Source: Corynebacterium sp. J010B-136
GTDB lineage: Bacteria > Actinomycetota > Actinomycetes > Mycobacteriales > Mycobacteriaceae
Assembly: GCF_002967075.1 (NCBI RefSeq)
Contig: NZ_PUGE01000008.1
Span: forward strand, 1 to 64,000
DNA: 64,000 nucleotides
Direction of reading: 5' to 3'
A model generated the notes under the pieces. It made no database searches. It was not told the origin of the DNA and saw only the letters and a program-made list of their open reading frames with translations. Positions 57,401 to 64,000 of this stretch are shown piece after piece (the stretch's first letter is position 1; every line of letters begins with the position of its first letter). The position numbers and the translations under genes are program-made.

Positions 57401-60400
57401 AGTTACCGCTGAGCTAGGCTCTGACTGGCCACGTCTGGTTGCGCCTAGCTTTGACGCGGATAAGGCCGTGCAGCTCGATGACCGCTGGGCATCCGCGCGT
57501 GAAGACCTCGTGCGTTTGGCACACGGTGAAATCGACTCACTCGACATCACCGGCGCGGGTGAAGAAGCAGCCGTGATGGCCGAGTACTTGGGCTTGGATG
57601 CACAGGCAGCGCAAGCGCGTATCGATGCCTCCACCCTGGAACACAACGGCGAAGTCGCTGTTGTTACCGGTGGCTCTCCTGGCTCGATTGCGGCTGAGGT
57701 TGTCGCGAACCTGCTGCGCGAAGGCGCAACCGTTATCGCAACCACCTCACGCCTGGGTCACGACCGTCTGGAGTTCTACAAGCACCTCTACCGCACCTCC
57801 GCGCGCGGTAATGCACAGCTGTGGGTTGTGCCGGCAAACCTCAACTCCTTTGCTGACCTCGACAACCTGATTGACTGGATTGGCACCGAGCAAACCGCCA
57901 CCGTCGGCGGTTCTTCCAAGCTGGTCAAGCCAGCGATGGTTGCCAACCTGCTCTTCCCATTCGCCGCACCTCGCGTGCAAGGCACCCTGGCTGATGCCGG
58001 CGCACCAGCTGAAGCACAAATGCGTCTATTGCTGTGGAGCGTGGAAAAGCTGATTGCGGGCCTGAGCCAACTTGGCACCGGCACGCATGTGGGCCAGCGC
58101 CTGCACATTGTTCTTCCGGGCAGCCCAAACCGCGGCCGTTTCGGTGGCGATGGTGCTTACGGCGAATCCAAGGCAGCACTCGATGCGCTGGTCACGCGCT
58201 GGCACGCAGAGCCTGTTTGGGGCGACCGTACCTCGATTGTTCACGCACACATCGGTTGGGTTCGCGGCACCGGTCTGATGGGCGGCAATGACCCGCTTGT
58301 CGATGCCGTTGAAGCCAAGGGCGTCACCACCTACTCCACCGAGGAGATGGCGGAGAAATTGGTGAGCGAGGGGGCATCGACAAGCAAGCGCGAAGCCGCA
58401 GCGCAAGCTCCTGTGACCCTGGACTTTACTGGCGGCCTGGGCGAAGCCGATATCAACCTGCCGGAGCTGGCGCGTTCCCTATCTTCTCAGCTTGTGACCG
58501 AGGAAGCTTCCGAGGTCATCAAGCTGCGCGCTTTGCCGAATATCCGCGAGCGCATCGAGTGGACCGCCCCAGACTTTGCTGGCGTGAGCCAGAAGCTTGA
58601 TGACATGGTGGTCATCGTCGGTGCTGGCGAAATCGGACCTGTTGGTTCCTCGCGTACCCGCTTTGAAGTGGAAATGACTGGCGACCTTAGCGCTGCTGGT
58701 GTCATCGAACTGGCGTGGACCACCGGTCTGATTGCCTGGGACGATGCTGCTGGCGCCTGGTTCGATGCTGACGGCGAGGAAATCGCCGAAGAAGACATCT
58801 ACGACCGCTTCCACGACGAAGTTCTGGCGAATGTTGGCGTGCGTAAATACCACGACGATTACGGCCCGAACATGCCAATGGTGGACAACCTCGCACCTGA
58901 GCTGACCACCATCTACCTTGAGCGCGACATGACTTTTGCCGTGCAAGATGAAGAAACCGCACGCACCTTCGTGGCTGATGTGGAGGGCGCAACTGCGCAC
59001 TTCGACGGTGAGGAATGGCAAGTTACCCGCCCGGCTGGTTCCGAGGTTCGCGTACCGCGCCGCGTAGCGATGACCCGCTTTGTCGGCGGCCAGGTACCGA
59101 AGGGCTTTGACCCAGGTGTCTACGGCATTCCGGCTGACATGATTGACAACCTCGACCGTGTTGCATTGTGGAACCTGGTTTGTACCGTCGATGCTTTCTT
59201 GGCTGCGGGCTTTAGCCCAGCTGAGCTGCTCAGCCACGTGCACCCCGCCCGCGTTAGCTCCACCCAGGGCACCGGTATGGGCGGCATGCAGTCGATGCGC
59301 TCGCTGTACCTGGATAAGTTGCTTGCGCAGCCACGTCCGAATGACATTTTGCAGGAAGCACTGCCAAACGTTGTGGCAGCGCACGTCATGCAATCTTATG
59401 TCGGCGGCTACGGCCAGATGGTACACCCGGTTGCGGCGTGTGCGACCGCGGCTGTTTCTGTCGAAGAGGGCATGGATAAGCTGCGTTTGCGCAAGGCCGA
59501 CTTCGTGGTTGCCGGCGGTATTGATGACCTGTCTATCGAGGGTATTACTGGCTTCGGTGACATGGCTGCTACGGCGGATTCTTCCGAGATGGAAGAAAAG
59601 GGCATTGACCACAAGTACTTCTCGCGTGCTAATGACCGCCGTCGTGGTGGCTTCATTGAGTCTGAAGGCGGCGGCACCATCTTGATGGCGCGCGGTAGCC
59701 TCGCTGCTGAGTTGGGCTTGCCAGTGTTGGGCGTTGTGGGCTTTGCGGAGTCCTTCGCCGATGGTGCTCACACCTCTATCCCTGCTCCGGGCTTGGGCGC
59801 GCTATCTGCTGCCCGTGGTGGTGCGGATTCGCGTCTGGCACAGGGCTTGGATGAGCTTGGTGTGGGCGTGAATGAAATCGCTGTGATTTCTAAGCACGAC
59901 ACCTCCACCAACGCCAATGACCCGAATGAGTCGGACCTGCATGAGCGTATTGCAGCGTCTATGGGCCGCGATGCTGGTAACCCGCTGTTTATCATTTCGC
60001 AGAAGACTTTGACCGGTCACGCTAAGGGTGGTGCCGCCGCATTCCAGCTGGTTGGTCTGACCCAGGTGCTGCGCAATGGTGTGCTGCCTCCGAACCGTTC
60101 TTTGGACTGTGTGGATCCGGTGCTGCGCCGTCACTCGCACCTGACCTGGTTGCGTGAGCAGCTCGACCTGCGTGCGACCCCGCCAAAGGCTGGTCTGGTG
60201 ACCTCCCTCGGCTTCGGTCACGTATCCGCTTTGGTTGCTGTGGTGCACCCAGGTGCATTCCTTGCGGCTCTGCGCGCTGAGCGTGGCGAGCAAGCGGCTA
60301 CACAGTGGCAAGAAGCAGCTGCTGCACGTGAGGCTGCTGGTCTGCAGCGCCTGACCGCTGCCATCTCCGGTGGCGCGGCGTTGTACGAGCGTCCTGTTGA

Positions 60401-60530
60401 CCGCAACCTCGGCGGCACCGGTGACGCAGTCAAGGAACGCGAAGCCGCAGTCCTGCTTGACGATGACGCTCGTCTGCGCGGCAACCTGCTGGAGCCAAGC
60501 GCTAGCGCTGGAAAGCACGCGAAGAAGTAG
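51477..60530 (+). CDS. fas: Type I fatty acid synthase, multidomain
   Basis: Cytoplasmic megasynthase (3017 residues) that makes long-chain fatty acyl-CoA for membrane lipids and mycolic acids. Domain order as in the bacterial FAS-I: acetyltransferase with GHSQG (Ser126), enoyl reductase (LAGMTPSTVDPAIVAA, about 390, and GGKAGGHHSWED), MaoC-type dehydratase (GDRNPIH, Asp1176 and His1181), malonyl/palmitoyl transferase with GHSVG (Ser1383), an Ala/Pro linker, carrier domain (EGVSSRRNQLLLDLG, serine near 1771), ketoreductase (VVTGGSPGSIAAE, about 2060) and ketosynthase with Cys2655, His2807 and the KTLTGHAKGG segment. C. ammoniagenes has two such genes, fasA and fasB; which this is cannot be decided here. 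acpS follows after two bases. Confidence 0.97.
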   Translation: MTIDISNHRLVNRLETEKFALSFSGQGFPWLPTLRTVIAGGVGSQVAGAVDGAKKLLEPLADELVAAMPHGFNPVQWAAKDEDPAWDLSDSAISTPGIVLAQYGLLQSLKQQGLNYEDAAAHIGHSQGVLATYISSGRAQAAEVIALAQLIGVAISKTARATGLIRTAAGSPMVSIAGITREQLEKVLAKTGVGSIIGLQNNRNTFVIVGTPEDNNKVIEVIDKLAEKDAKAIENKERGGNPFAPRINALPVQAAYHHPKMQAAVELVINWAAQIGLDAELARDGAQAVLTDVVDWPATVQSAIDAGAQWILECGPEKGMSSVTKTVVAGQGIGVQVVSTDDGQAALFDVGQAPELPLNFEKFAPKVFDEAGKTRLSTRFTELTGYSPVVLAGMTPSTVDPAIVAAAANAGFWAELAGGGQVTEAILNDSLERLEELLNPGINAQFNAMYLSPKQWRTQIEGRRLIPRARANGASINGVVCSAGIPPHEEALALVRQLQDDNIPWVAFKPGAVRQVKKILDIADDLPDTTIIMQVEGGKAGGHHSWEDLDDLLIETYADIRERDNVVLMAAGGIGAPERGAQYLTGEWAKVYGLPAMPVDAIMIGTAAMATLESTASESVKQALVDTQGLEDIPGGGWVPAGGARDGIASGRSQLGADIHEIDNTFAKAGRLLDEVAGDADAVAARRDEIIAAIAGTAKPYFGDISEMTYAEWLARYLEVSYMGSWVDTSWARRFEQMVARVEQRLTIADHGEFEAQVVVDIDNPQRAIADVVAAYPAADKHTVTASDVAWFIDLLRGKGKPPAFVPVIDSDVRRWWRQDSLWQAHDERYTAEQVGIIPGTTAVAGITKANEPVAELLARFEAAAVHDVVAANAEAADVTSSALQRVLAAKSVEWAGRQRPNPVAQISEDWTLDAEGTSARAEGAELSTIDAETVELTVALTGSVAGAQLTLRITVPADAPLSSTPIITAEAAEESMAALAEVAAGGTLPEVIDGKATWQTTLDPAALADYAGVTTGYIPSAETNSAIAPDVIVGRAWPAVFAVIANAIVPGTDSARVVEGLLNLVHLEHNLRLHQALPTQPVELTITATGGEVRDTLVGRVVEVSVSIDIDGADLKDAQLASLEERFAIVGRTGEQDLEPVNSTEHITDTPASFRHQLTVTAPASMHPFAVVTGDRNPIHVSGAAARLAGLDNGVIVHGMWTSAIAQLAAGFDGVAVAEWSANMLSPVLPGAQVEFIVERTGIDSRPGAGEVRTVTASVDGDVVLQATATMAAPRTFYGFPGQGIQTPGMGMDSYASSAAARDVWERADAHTRSKLGFSILEIVRNNPDRVVVDGEEFTHPDGALFLTQFTQVAMATLGCAQIAELAEAGVKSQDTFFAGHSVGEYNALAAYAQVLSLEAVVEIVYARGLTMHRLVDRDAQGNSNYGLAALRPNKIGIRADDVFGYVAQVSEASGEFLEIVNYNIAGVQYAVAGTRAGLAALAADAESRAPGQRAFIMIPGIDVPFHSSHLLGGVDNFRAHLDSLIPAEVDLDILRGRYIPNLVARPFELTREFVESMAAVVDSTYVADILADFDSALENPVKLGRTLLIELLAWQFASPVRWIETQDLLLSDTSVTAGAGTPGLGVERFVEIGVGSSPTLANMLGQTLRLPQYAGNPIEVLNVERDRATVFAEDAIERPVEDTGASSTESADTASTATAAEIAEANAAPAAAPEPVISTPAPAPAAGGSTPDDKAFSAADATEMLIAIWTKVRPDQMGAADTIELLVEGVSSRRNQLLLDLGVEFGLGAIEGAADAEISALKDQVAGMAKGYKAFGPVLSAQVAESLRCITGPAGKKPAYIAQRVSETWGLGAGWVDRVTAELVLGAREGASLRGGDLALLSPANPASTAELDALIDAAVDAAGAKVGIVISKPSAGGGAGGGVVDSAALDAYSEKMNSALATTARTLLAQLGQQAPTTEFAEADDNAAIVDLVTAELGSDWPRLVAPSFDADKAVQLDDRWASAREDLVRLAHGEIDSLDITGAGEEAAVMAEYLGLDAQAAQARIDASTLEHNGEVAVVTGGSPGSIAAEVVANLLREGATVIATTSRLGHDRLEFYKHLYRTSARGNAQLWVVPANLNSFADLDNLIDWIGTEQTATVGGSSKLVKPAMVANLLFPFAAPRVQGTLADAGAPAEAQMRLLLWSVEKLIAGLSQLGTGTHVGQRLHIVLPGSPNRGRFGGDGAYGESKAALDALVTRWHAEPVWGDRTSIVHAHIGWVRGTGLMGGNDPLVDAVEAKGVTTYSTEEMAEKLVSEGASTSKREAAAQAPVTLDFTGGLGEADINLPELARSLSSQLVTEEASEVIKLRALPNIRERIEWTAPDFAGVSQKLDDMVVIVGAGEIGPVGSSRTRFEVEMTGDLSAAGVIELAWTTGLIAWDDAAGAWFDADGEEIAEEDIYDRFHDEVLANVGVRKYHDDYGPNMPMVDNLAPELTTIYLERDMTFAVQDEETARTFVADVEGATAHFDGEEWQVTRPAGSEVRVPRRVAMTRFVGGQVPKGFDPGVYGIPADMIDNLDRVALWNLVCTVDAFLAAGFSPAELLSHVHPARVSSTQGTGMGGMQSMRSLYLDKLLAQPRPNDILQEALPNVVAAHVMQSYVGGYGQMVHPVAACATAAVSVEEGMDKLRLRKADFVVAGGIDDLSIEGITGFGDMAATADSSEMEEKGIDHKYFSRANDRRRGGFIESEGGGTILMARGSLAAELGLPVLGVVGFAESFADGAHTSIPAPGLGALSAARGGADSRLAQGLDELGVGVNEIAVISKHDTSTNANDPNESDLHERIAASMGRDAGNPLFIISQKTLTGHAKGGAAAFQLVGLTQVLRNGVLPPNRSLDCVDPVLRRHSHLTWLREQLDLRATPPKAGLVTSLGFGHVSALVAVVHPGAFLAALRAERGEQAATQWQEAAAAREAAGLQRLTAAISGGAALYERPVDRNLGGTGDAVKEREAAVLLDDDARLRGNLLEPSASAGKHAKK

Positions 60531-60532
60531 CG

Positions 60533-60997
60533 ATGGATAAACGCGACGCAATGACCGTGGGAGTGGACTTGGTCCATATCCCCGGCTTTGCCGAGCAGCT
60601 TGCTCGGCCGGGTTCTACCTTTGAGCAAGTCTTCTCGCCGTTGGAACGCCGTCATGCCCAGCAGCGCCGCGATGCCGGAGGTTCAGATGGGGTGGCGAAT
60701 GCCAGCCTTGCGGGCTCGCGCACTGAGCACCTTGCTGGTCGCTGGGCAGCCAAAGAGGCTTTCATCAAGGCGTGGTCGCAGGCTATCTACGGCAACCCGC
60801 CGGTTATTGAACCAGACCTAGTGAGCTTCGCTGAGATTGAAGTCTTGCCGGATCGCTGGGGACGGGTGGCTTTGCAATTGAAAGGTGAAGTGGCTGCGAA
60901 ACTCCAGGAATCCATCGGTGACGTGGAGTTGAGTTTGAGCATCAGCCACGATGGCGACTACGCCACCGCGCAGTGCTTGATGCGCTACCAGCGTTAG
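60533..60997 (+). CDS. acpS: 4'-phosphopantetheinyl transferase for the FAS
   Basis: AcpS-type enzyme (154 residues) that attaches the phosphopantetheine arm to the carrier domain of the synthase. VGVDLVHIPGF carries the metal aspartate, and LAGRWAAKEAFIKAW the glutamate and lysine; SLSISHDGDYATAQCL closes the fold. It begins two bases after the fas stop, so the enzyme is made together with its substrate. In C. ammoniagenes this gene has been called ppt1. Confidence 0.95.
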   Translation: MDKRDAMTVGVDLVHIPGFAEQLARPGSTFEQVFSPLERRHAQQRRDAGGSDGVANASLAGSRTEHLAGRWAAKEAFIKAWSQAIYGNPPVIEPDLVSFAEIEVLPDRWGRVALQLKGEVAAKLQESIGDVELSLSISHDGDYATAQCLMRYQR

Positions 60998-61012
60998 GGC
61001 ATCAATGACATG

Positions 61013-61045
61013 AAGGGCCTTTCCTGTTAAAGGGAAGGCCCTTTT
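61013..61045 (+). terminator. Terminator behind fas-acpS
   Basis: AAGGGCCTT (61013-61021) pairs with AAGGCCCTT (61035-61043) with further GC pairs inside and a TTTT run behind. Confidence 0.85.
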
Positions 61046-61188
61046 GGCGCGTTAGTTCTCTTCCTGGAGTGCTGTGTCGAGCTGCTGTTGACTGCGCAGA
61101 TACGGCTTTATTGAAAAGGGATCGCCGAATTGGCTAACCAGCCTAGTTGACTAGTTAGCTTTTGCTAGCTGCGGGGAGCACCCCGGCT

Positions 61189-62346
61189 TTAGATGAGGTT
61201 CATTGCCCCCATGCTGCTCAAGTCATGCGTGTTGCCCACAAGTTTTCCGCTTGGGGTATGCAGGCGGACTTTGCCGCGGTGGCGTCGCATCCGACCGCGC
61301 TTGGGTTTACCCGGACTCGGCTTCCCTTTTCCTCGCTTATTTTTTCTCTTCTGTGACCCGGGATTAGCCGGGTCACCGTCGTCGTTGACGCCGTTGTGGT
61401 ACTTGCATAACATGGTCAGGTTGGAGGGTTTGGTATGCCCGCCGTGTTTGTGGGCGTCGATGTGGTGGACCTGGCATCTATCCGCAGGCACATTGCAGTC
61501 CGGCCACGGGCATACCAGGTTCTCTGCCATGGCTAAGGTACGCAGCTTGTCGGAGGCGAAGCGGGCTTCGTAGAGATTGACTGGTCCGGCGGTGGGGTGG
61601 AAGAGACCGACGTAGAGTTTGTCGCCGAGTGCTCCTTCCATCGCAGCGTTGATGAACTCGGCGCCAGTCATCGTGGTGCCATCGGAGAGGCCGATGATAA
61701 CCTCGTCGCCTTTGCCGCAGGAGACTTTGGCGAAATCGTTAAGACCGATAGCGATGACGGTGCGGTACTCAGGCTTGATGAGCCCGGTGTCGTTTCCTTC
61801 GACGAGGTCCCAGAATGGTTCGAGCAATGCTTCGGAGCGTGGCTGGTCATCGTCTTTGATAGTTGCGTCGAGGGTTTTCTCGAGGTCGGTGATGCGGCGT
61901 TGGGTATCGGTGATACTGATAGTGCGTAGGCCGTCTATGACGCGGCCGAGACGCACACCGGGTTTCTTTTTGGTGTCGCCGCCTTCTTCGGTCACGCGCT
62001 TTTTGGCGTAGGCTTCGACTTCTTCTAAAGAGCCTTCAAGGGCTATGAGCTCTGCACGCAGTTTCCAGGCCGCGCCGCGGGCTTTGAGCTTCCTCGCGTG
62101 CTTATTGACCATCAGCAAGTGGTTGGCGCTGAGCTGTCGCTCTTCGGCGAGGGCGATAGTTTCTTGCTGCACACGTGGGGAGTCGCAGGGGCTAAAAAGT
62201 TCGGTGGCGAGGCGGGCGTAATTTTTGGCGAGAGAAACTTCTATGCCTTCGTCGGATAGGTCGTGAGGTGAAAGCTCATCGAAAAGCCGCAAAAAGCCTA
62301 TGCCGTGGCTGGTGAGGAGCTTGAATGCTTGCCATATGTCGTTCAT
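61189..62346 (-). CDS. DUF222 / HNH endonuclease protein, repeat-element copy 2
   Basis: Near-twin of the protein at 11187-12308. The HNH motif CPWPDC...CQVHHIDAHKHGGHTKPSNL is identical over a long stretch, while the first 80 residues (starting NDIWQAFKLLTSHGIGFL) differ strongly, and the tail has an extra basic stretch (KRKNKRGKGK). Divergence is thus concentrated in the N-terminal DUF222 region. The ATG at 62346 is preferred over a TTG at 62373. The reading frame is intact. Confidence 0.85.
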   Translation of the reverse strand: MNDIWQAFKLLTSHGIGFLRLFDELSPHDLSDEGIEVSLAKNYARLATELFSPCDSPRVQQETIALAEERQLSANHLLMVNKHARKLKARGAAWKLRAELIALEGSLEEVEAYAKKRVTEEGGDTKKKPGVRLGRVIDGLRTISITDTQRRITDLEKTLDATIKDDDQPRSEALLEPFWDLVEGNDTGLIKPEYRTVIAIGLNDFAKVSCGKGDEVIIGLSDGTTMTGAEFINAAMEGALGDKLYVGLFHPTAGPVNLYEARFASDKLRTLAMAENLVCPWPDCNVPADRCQVHHIDAHKHGGHTKPSNLTMLCKYHNGVNDDGDPANPGSQKRKNKRGKGKPSPGKPKRGRMRRHRGKVRLHTPSGKLVGNTHDLSSMGAMNLI

Positions 62347-62400
62347 AACTTTGACACTAAAACGGTTATGCAAGTGTGCGCTAGTGCAAGCTCGAAAATC

Positions 62401-62448
62401 TGTGGATAACTACGTTGACACGTCACGCAACGGCCGAAGTTATCCACA
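62401..62448. repeat. Inverted pair of DnaA boxes in element copy 2
   Basis: TGTGGATAACT (62401-62411) and AGTTATCCACA (62438-62448), each with a perfect TTATCCACA box. The distance between arms is the same as in copy 1 (26 bases). Confidence 0.8.
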
Positions 62449-62493
62449 AGCGCTGCGACCGGAGCGATGCGGGAGTGAGTCCTATAAACACGA

Positions 62494-62522
62494 AAAGGTC
62501 TTCCCAAGCTGGGAAGACCTTT
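62494..62522 (-). terminator. Terminator behind the TetR (fasR) gene
   Basis: Twelve-base-pair stem AAAGGTCTTCCC (62494-62505) with GGGAAGACCTTT (62511-62522), five-base loop; on the minus strand TTTTCG follows the stem. Confidence 0.88.
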
Positions 62523-62546
62523 ATCAAGGGCGGAGTTCTTTGAAAG

Positions 62547-63221
62547 TTAAAGCTCCGGATCTGAAGTAAGTTGCTGAACGGGGATTTGTTGTCCCTGGGC
62601 AACGCTGAAGAGATACGCGATGAGCATACGCTTGATTTCAGTGATGACGCGGTCAATCGCCTTTGGATCGTCACTGCGGATAGCGTAATTGAGCAAAGAG
62701 ACAACCGTATGGACCAAGAAACCAGCGAGCTCCATGCGTTCTTCCTCAGACATCCATTGCGCCAAAGGTCGAAGAATCTCTGAGAGCGGTTCGAGCATCT
62801 CGCGCTCTGTCGCAGCTGCTGTATAGCGAGTAGCAGGAGTAGATTGCACGGCATGCCACACCGCGCGTCGGGACGGGTCTTGCCGCCACATACGCGCTAG
62901 GTGGTCAATAAATTCATCCAGTAGGTCCGGCCACTGCAAGGCAGGGACGCGTTGGGAGAACTTATTGAGCTCTTCGACATTGGCTGCTGTGTCTTCTCTG
63001 TCCAGCTCGCAAATCAGAACGTATTTATTAGCAAAGAACTGATAGAGCGTACCGATGGGAACCTCAGCACGCTTTGAGACTTCATCGAAAGTAAAAGACT
63101 CAAAGCCAAGGTCTACCAGTACGTCACGAGCTGCTTTCAAGATACGTTCGAAACGTACCCGGCTGCGCGCCTGTGCAGGGCGCCGCCGGGGGACAAGCAA
63201 CTGTGGGTTCTTCTCGGTCAT
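62547..63221 (-). CDS. fasR: TetR family regulator, likely FasR
   Basis: A 224-residue TetR protein: the helix-turn-helix is FTFDEVSKRAEVPIGTLYQFFANK (about 45-68), followed by a helical ligand domain. Gene order (fas, acpS, tetR, bcp) is that of C. glutamicum, where the TetR protein FasR represses fasA and acetyl-CoA carboxylase genes and is released by acyl-CoA. The assignment rests on position and family. The HNH element separates it from acpS here. bcp lies 21 bases upstream on the same strand. Confidence 0.8.
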   Translation of the reverse strand: MTEKNPQLLVPRRRPAQARSRVRFERILKAARDVLVDLGFESFTFDEVSKRAEVPIGTLYQFFANKYVLICELDREDTAANVEELNKFSQRVPALQWPDLLDEFIDHLARMWRQDPSRRAVWHAVQSTPATRYTAAATEREMLEPLSEILRPLAQWMSEEERMELAGFLVHTVVSLLNYAIRSDDPKAIDRVITEIKRMLIAYLFSVAQGQQIPVQQLTSDPEL

Positions 63222-63242
63222 CTGTGAAAATGCAGACTCTTC

Positions 63243-63713
63243 TTAGTCGAGCTCTTTGATGATGCGGGCAACGTGGCCAGTGGCCTTAACGTTGTACTTA
63301 GCAACACCAATTTTGCCATCTGGTTCAACCACAAAGGTAGAGCGAATTACGCCTTGGACCTTCTTGCCGTAGTTATTCTTTTCACCGAAAGCGCCGTAGG
63401 CGGTCAGCGTTTCTTTTTCGGGGTCAGACAACAGTGGGAAGTTCAGATCGTGGTCTTCGCGGAACTTCGCCAAAGACTCTGGCTTATCAGGGGAGATGCC
63501 CAGGACTGCAACCTCGGAGCCGTTGAGCTGTTCCATAGCATCACGGAAGTCACAGGCTTCGGTGGTGCACCCAGGGGTGTTTGCGCGAGGGTAGAAGTAG
63601 ACTACAACGCGCTTTCCAGCGTAATCGGACAAAGAGACCGTGTTTCCAGCATCATCTTTCAAAGAAAATGCAGGTGCCGTGTCTCCAACTTCTAATCTAA
63701 TCTGCTCAGTCAT
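63243..63713 (-). CDS. bcp: Thiol peroxidase, BCP type
   Basis: Thioredoxin-dependent peroxiredoxin Q (156 residues). The peroxidatic Cys49 and resolving Cys54 are in PGCTTEACDFRD, the pair spaced for the atypical 2-Cys BCP class. VGDTAPAFSLKDDAG begins the domain. It detoxifies lipid and hydrogen peroxides in the cytoplasm and is probably co-transcribed with the TetR gene behind it. Confidence 0.95.
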   Translation of the reverse strand: MTEQIRLEVGDTAPAFSLKDDAGNTVSLSDYAGKRVVVYFYPRANTPGCTTEACDFRDAMEQLNGSEVAVLGISPDKPESLAKFREDHDLNFPLLSDPEKETLTAYGAFGEKNNYGKKVQGVIRSTFVVEPDGKIGVAKYNVKATGHVARIIKELD

Positions 63714-63796
63714 GCCTTTTACTCTATCGTAAGTTAAGTCGCGCTAGACTAGGTGCGAACCTAATATCCAATGTAACTTTTCAGGAGACAATAAAC

Positions 63797-64000
63797 GTGG
63801 CACGCAATATTGATGACATTCAGCGAGACATCGAGCGCACCCGTCGCCAGCTCGCAAGCACTTTGGATGAGCTAGCGGATCGCTCCAAGCCAGCTAATTT
63901 GGCCAATGATGCTAAGGCAGCGGCAACTGAAAAGCTTTCACAGCAGAACGTGCAAATCGCTTTAGCTTCTGTTGCGGCACTGGTCGTTGGTGCAATTGCA
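63797..64000 (+). CDS. DUF3618 domain protein, 5' part
   Basis: The first 68 codons of a gene that runs off the window. The GTG at 63797 with AGGAG ten bases upstream starts a helix NIDDIQRDIERTRRQLASTL that is the DUF3618 signature, followed by ADRSKPANLANDAK and the beginning of a membrane segment (LASVAALVVGAIA). Such small proteins sit in the membrane in actinobacteria; function unknown. It is divergent from bcp. Confidence 0.85.
   Translation, partial: MARNIDDIQRDIERTRRQLASTLDELADRSKPANLANDAKAAATEKLSQQNVQIALASVAALVVGAIA

Larger units (their letters stand above)
61111..62449 (-). mobile_element. DUF222/HNH repeat element, copy 2
   Basis: Second copy of the element at 11101-12411, inserted between acpS and the TetR gene. 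In C. glutamicum, as I recall, these neighbours (acpS and fasR) are adjacent, which supports later insertion. It again includes the TTGAAAA...GGATCGCCGAATTGGC 3' flank, the HNH gene and the DnaA-box pair. No transposase or target duplication is seen. The outer limits are estimated. Confidence 0.65.

Overview
The window looks like a chromosomal segment of a Corynebacterium, most likely the C. ammoniagenes / C. stationis group. The reasons are a class Ib nrdHIE block separated from nrdF by a GntR gene, with NrdH and NrdF sequences that agree (from memory, not checked) with the C. ammoniagenes proteins. In addition there is a single-polypeptide type I fatty acid synthase followed directly by its phosphopantetheinyl transferase, a lrp/brnFE locus, DtxR-type iron boxes, and the actinobacterial gene order dinG-pncB-clpS-DUF2017-rhomboid-murI-cpdA-rph-rdgB.

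Layout. 1-136: 3' end of a 5S rRNA gene and its terminator. 340-7684: a MacB/FtsX-type ABC exporter, two overlapping crcB fluoride-channel genes, pgm, a MauE-like membrane protein and a DsbA-like thiol oxidoreductase, then tRNA-Ala(GGC). 7816-18247: an accessory, iron-flavoured region. It holds a phosphosulfolactate-synthase-like gene and a MmgE/PrpD-family gene as a two-gene operon behind an 18/19 match to the DtxR box, a methyltransferase, the first copy of a DUF222/HNH repeat element, a ferredoxin-reductase-like flavoprotein, a cupin, and a siderophore ABC importer (lipoprotein, two permeases, ATPase) with its own DtxR box. 18260-23506: lrp with divergent brnFE, a DHFR-like reductase, a fructosamine-kinase-like protein, nadE and a sugar MFS transporter.

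23740-32763: a cysteine-free L36 protein, nrdH-nrdI-nrdE behind two NrdR boxes spaced 32 bp, a GntR/FCD regulator, nrdF, ctaD and serB. 32763-43185: the conserved housekeeping cluster, ending in two small membrane proteins. 43255-50952: tRNA-Leu(TAG), an SPFH protein, a GntR/ABC operon, a secreted DUF1524-type nuclease, a POT-family transporter divergent from bioA-bioD with two BioQ-like dyads, and bioAD.

51477-64000: the 3017-residue fatty acid synthase, acpS two bases behind it, the second DUF222/HNH element, a TetR regulator in the position of fasR, bcp, and the start of a DUF3618 protein. Biotin synthesis, fatty acid synthesis, the enzyme that activates the synthase and the likely regulator of lipid synthesis thus lie together.

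The most unusual items are the DtxR-controlled PrpD/ComA-like pair, the two HNH repeat elements that each carry an inverted pair of perfect DnaA boxes, and the POT transporter that shares BioQ-like operators with bioA. I saw no CRISPR array, no prophage and no transposase.
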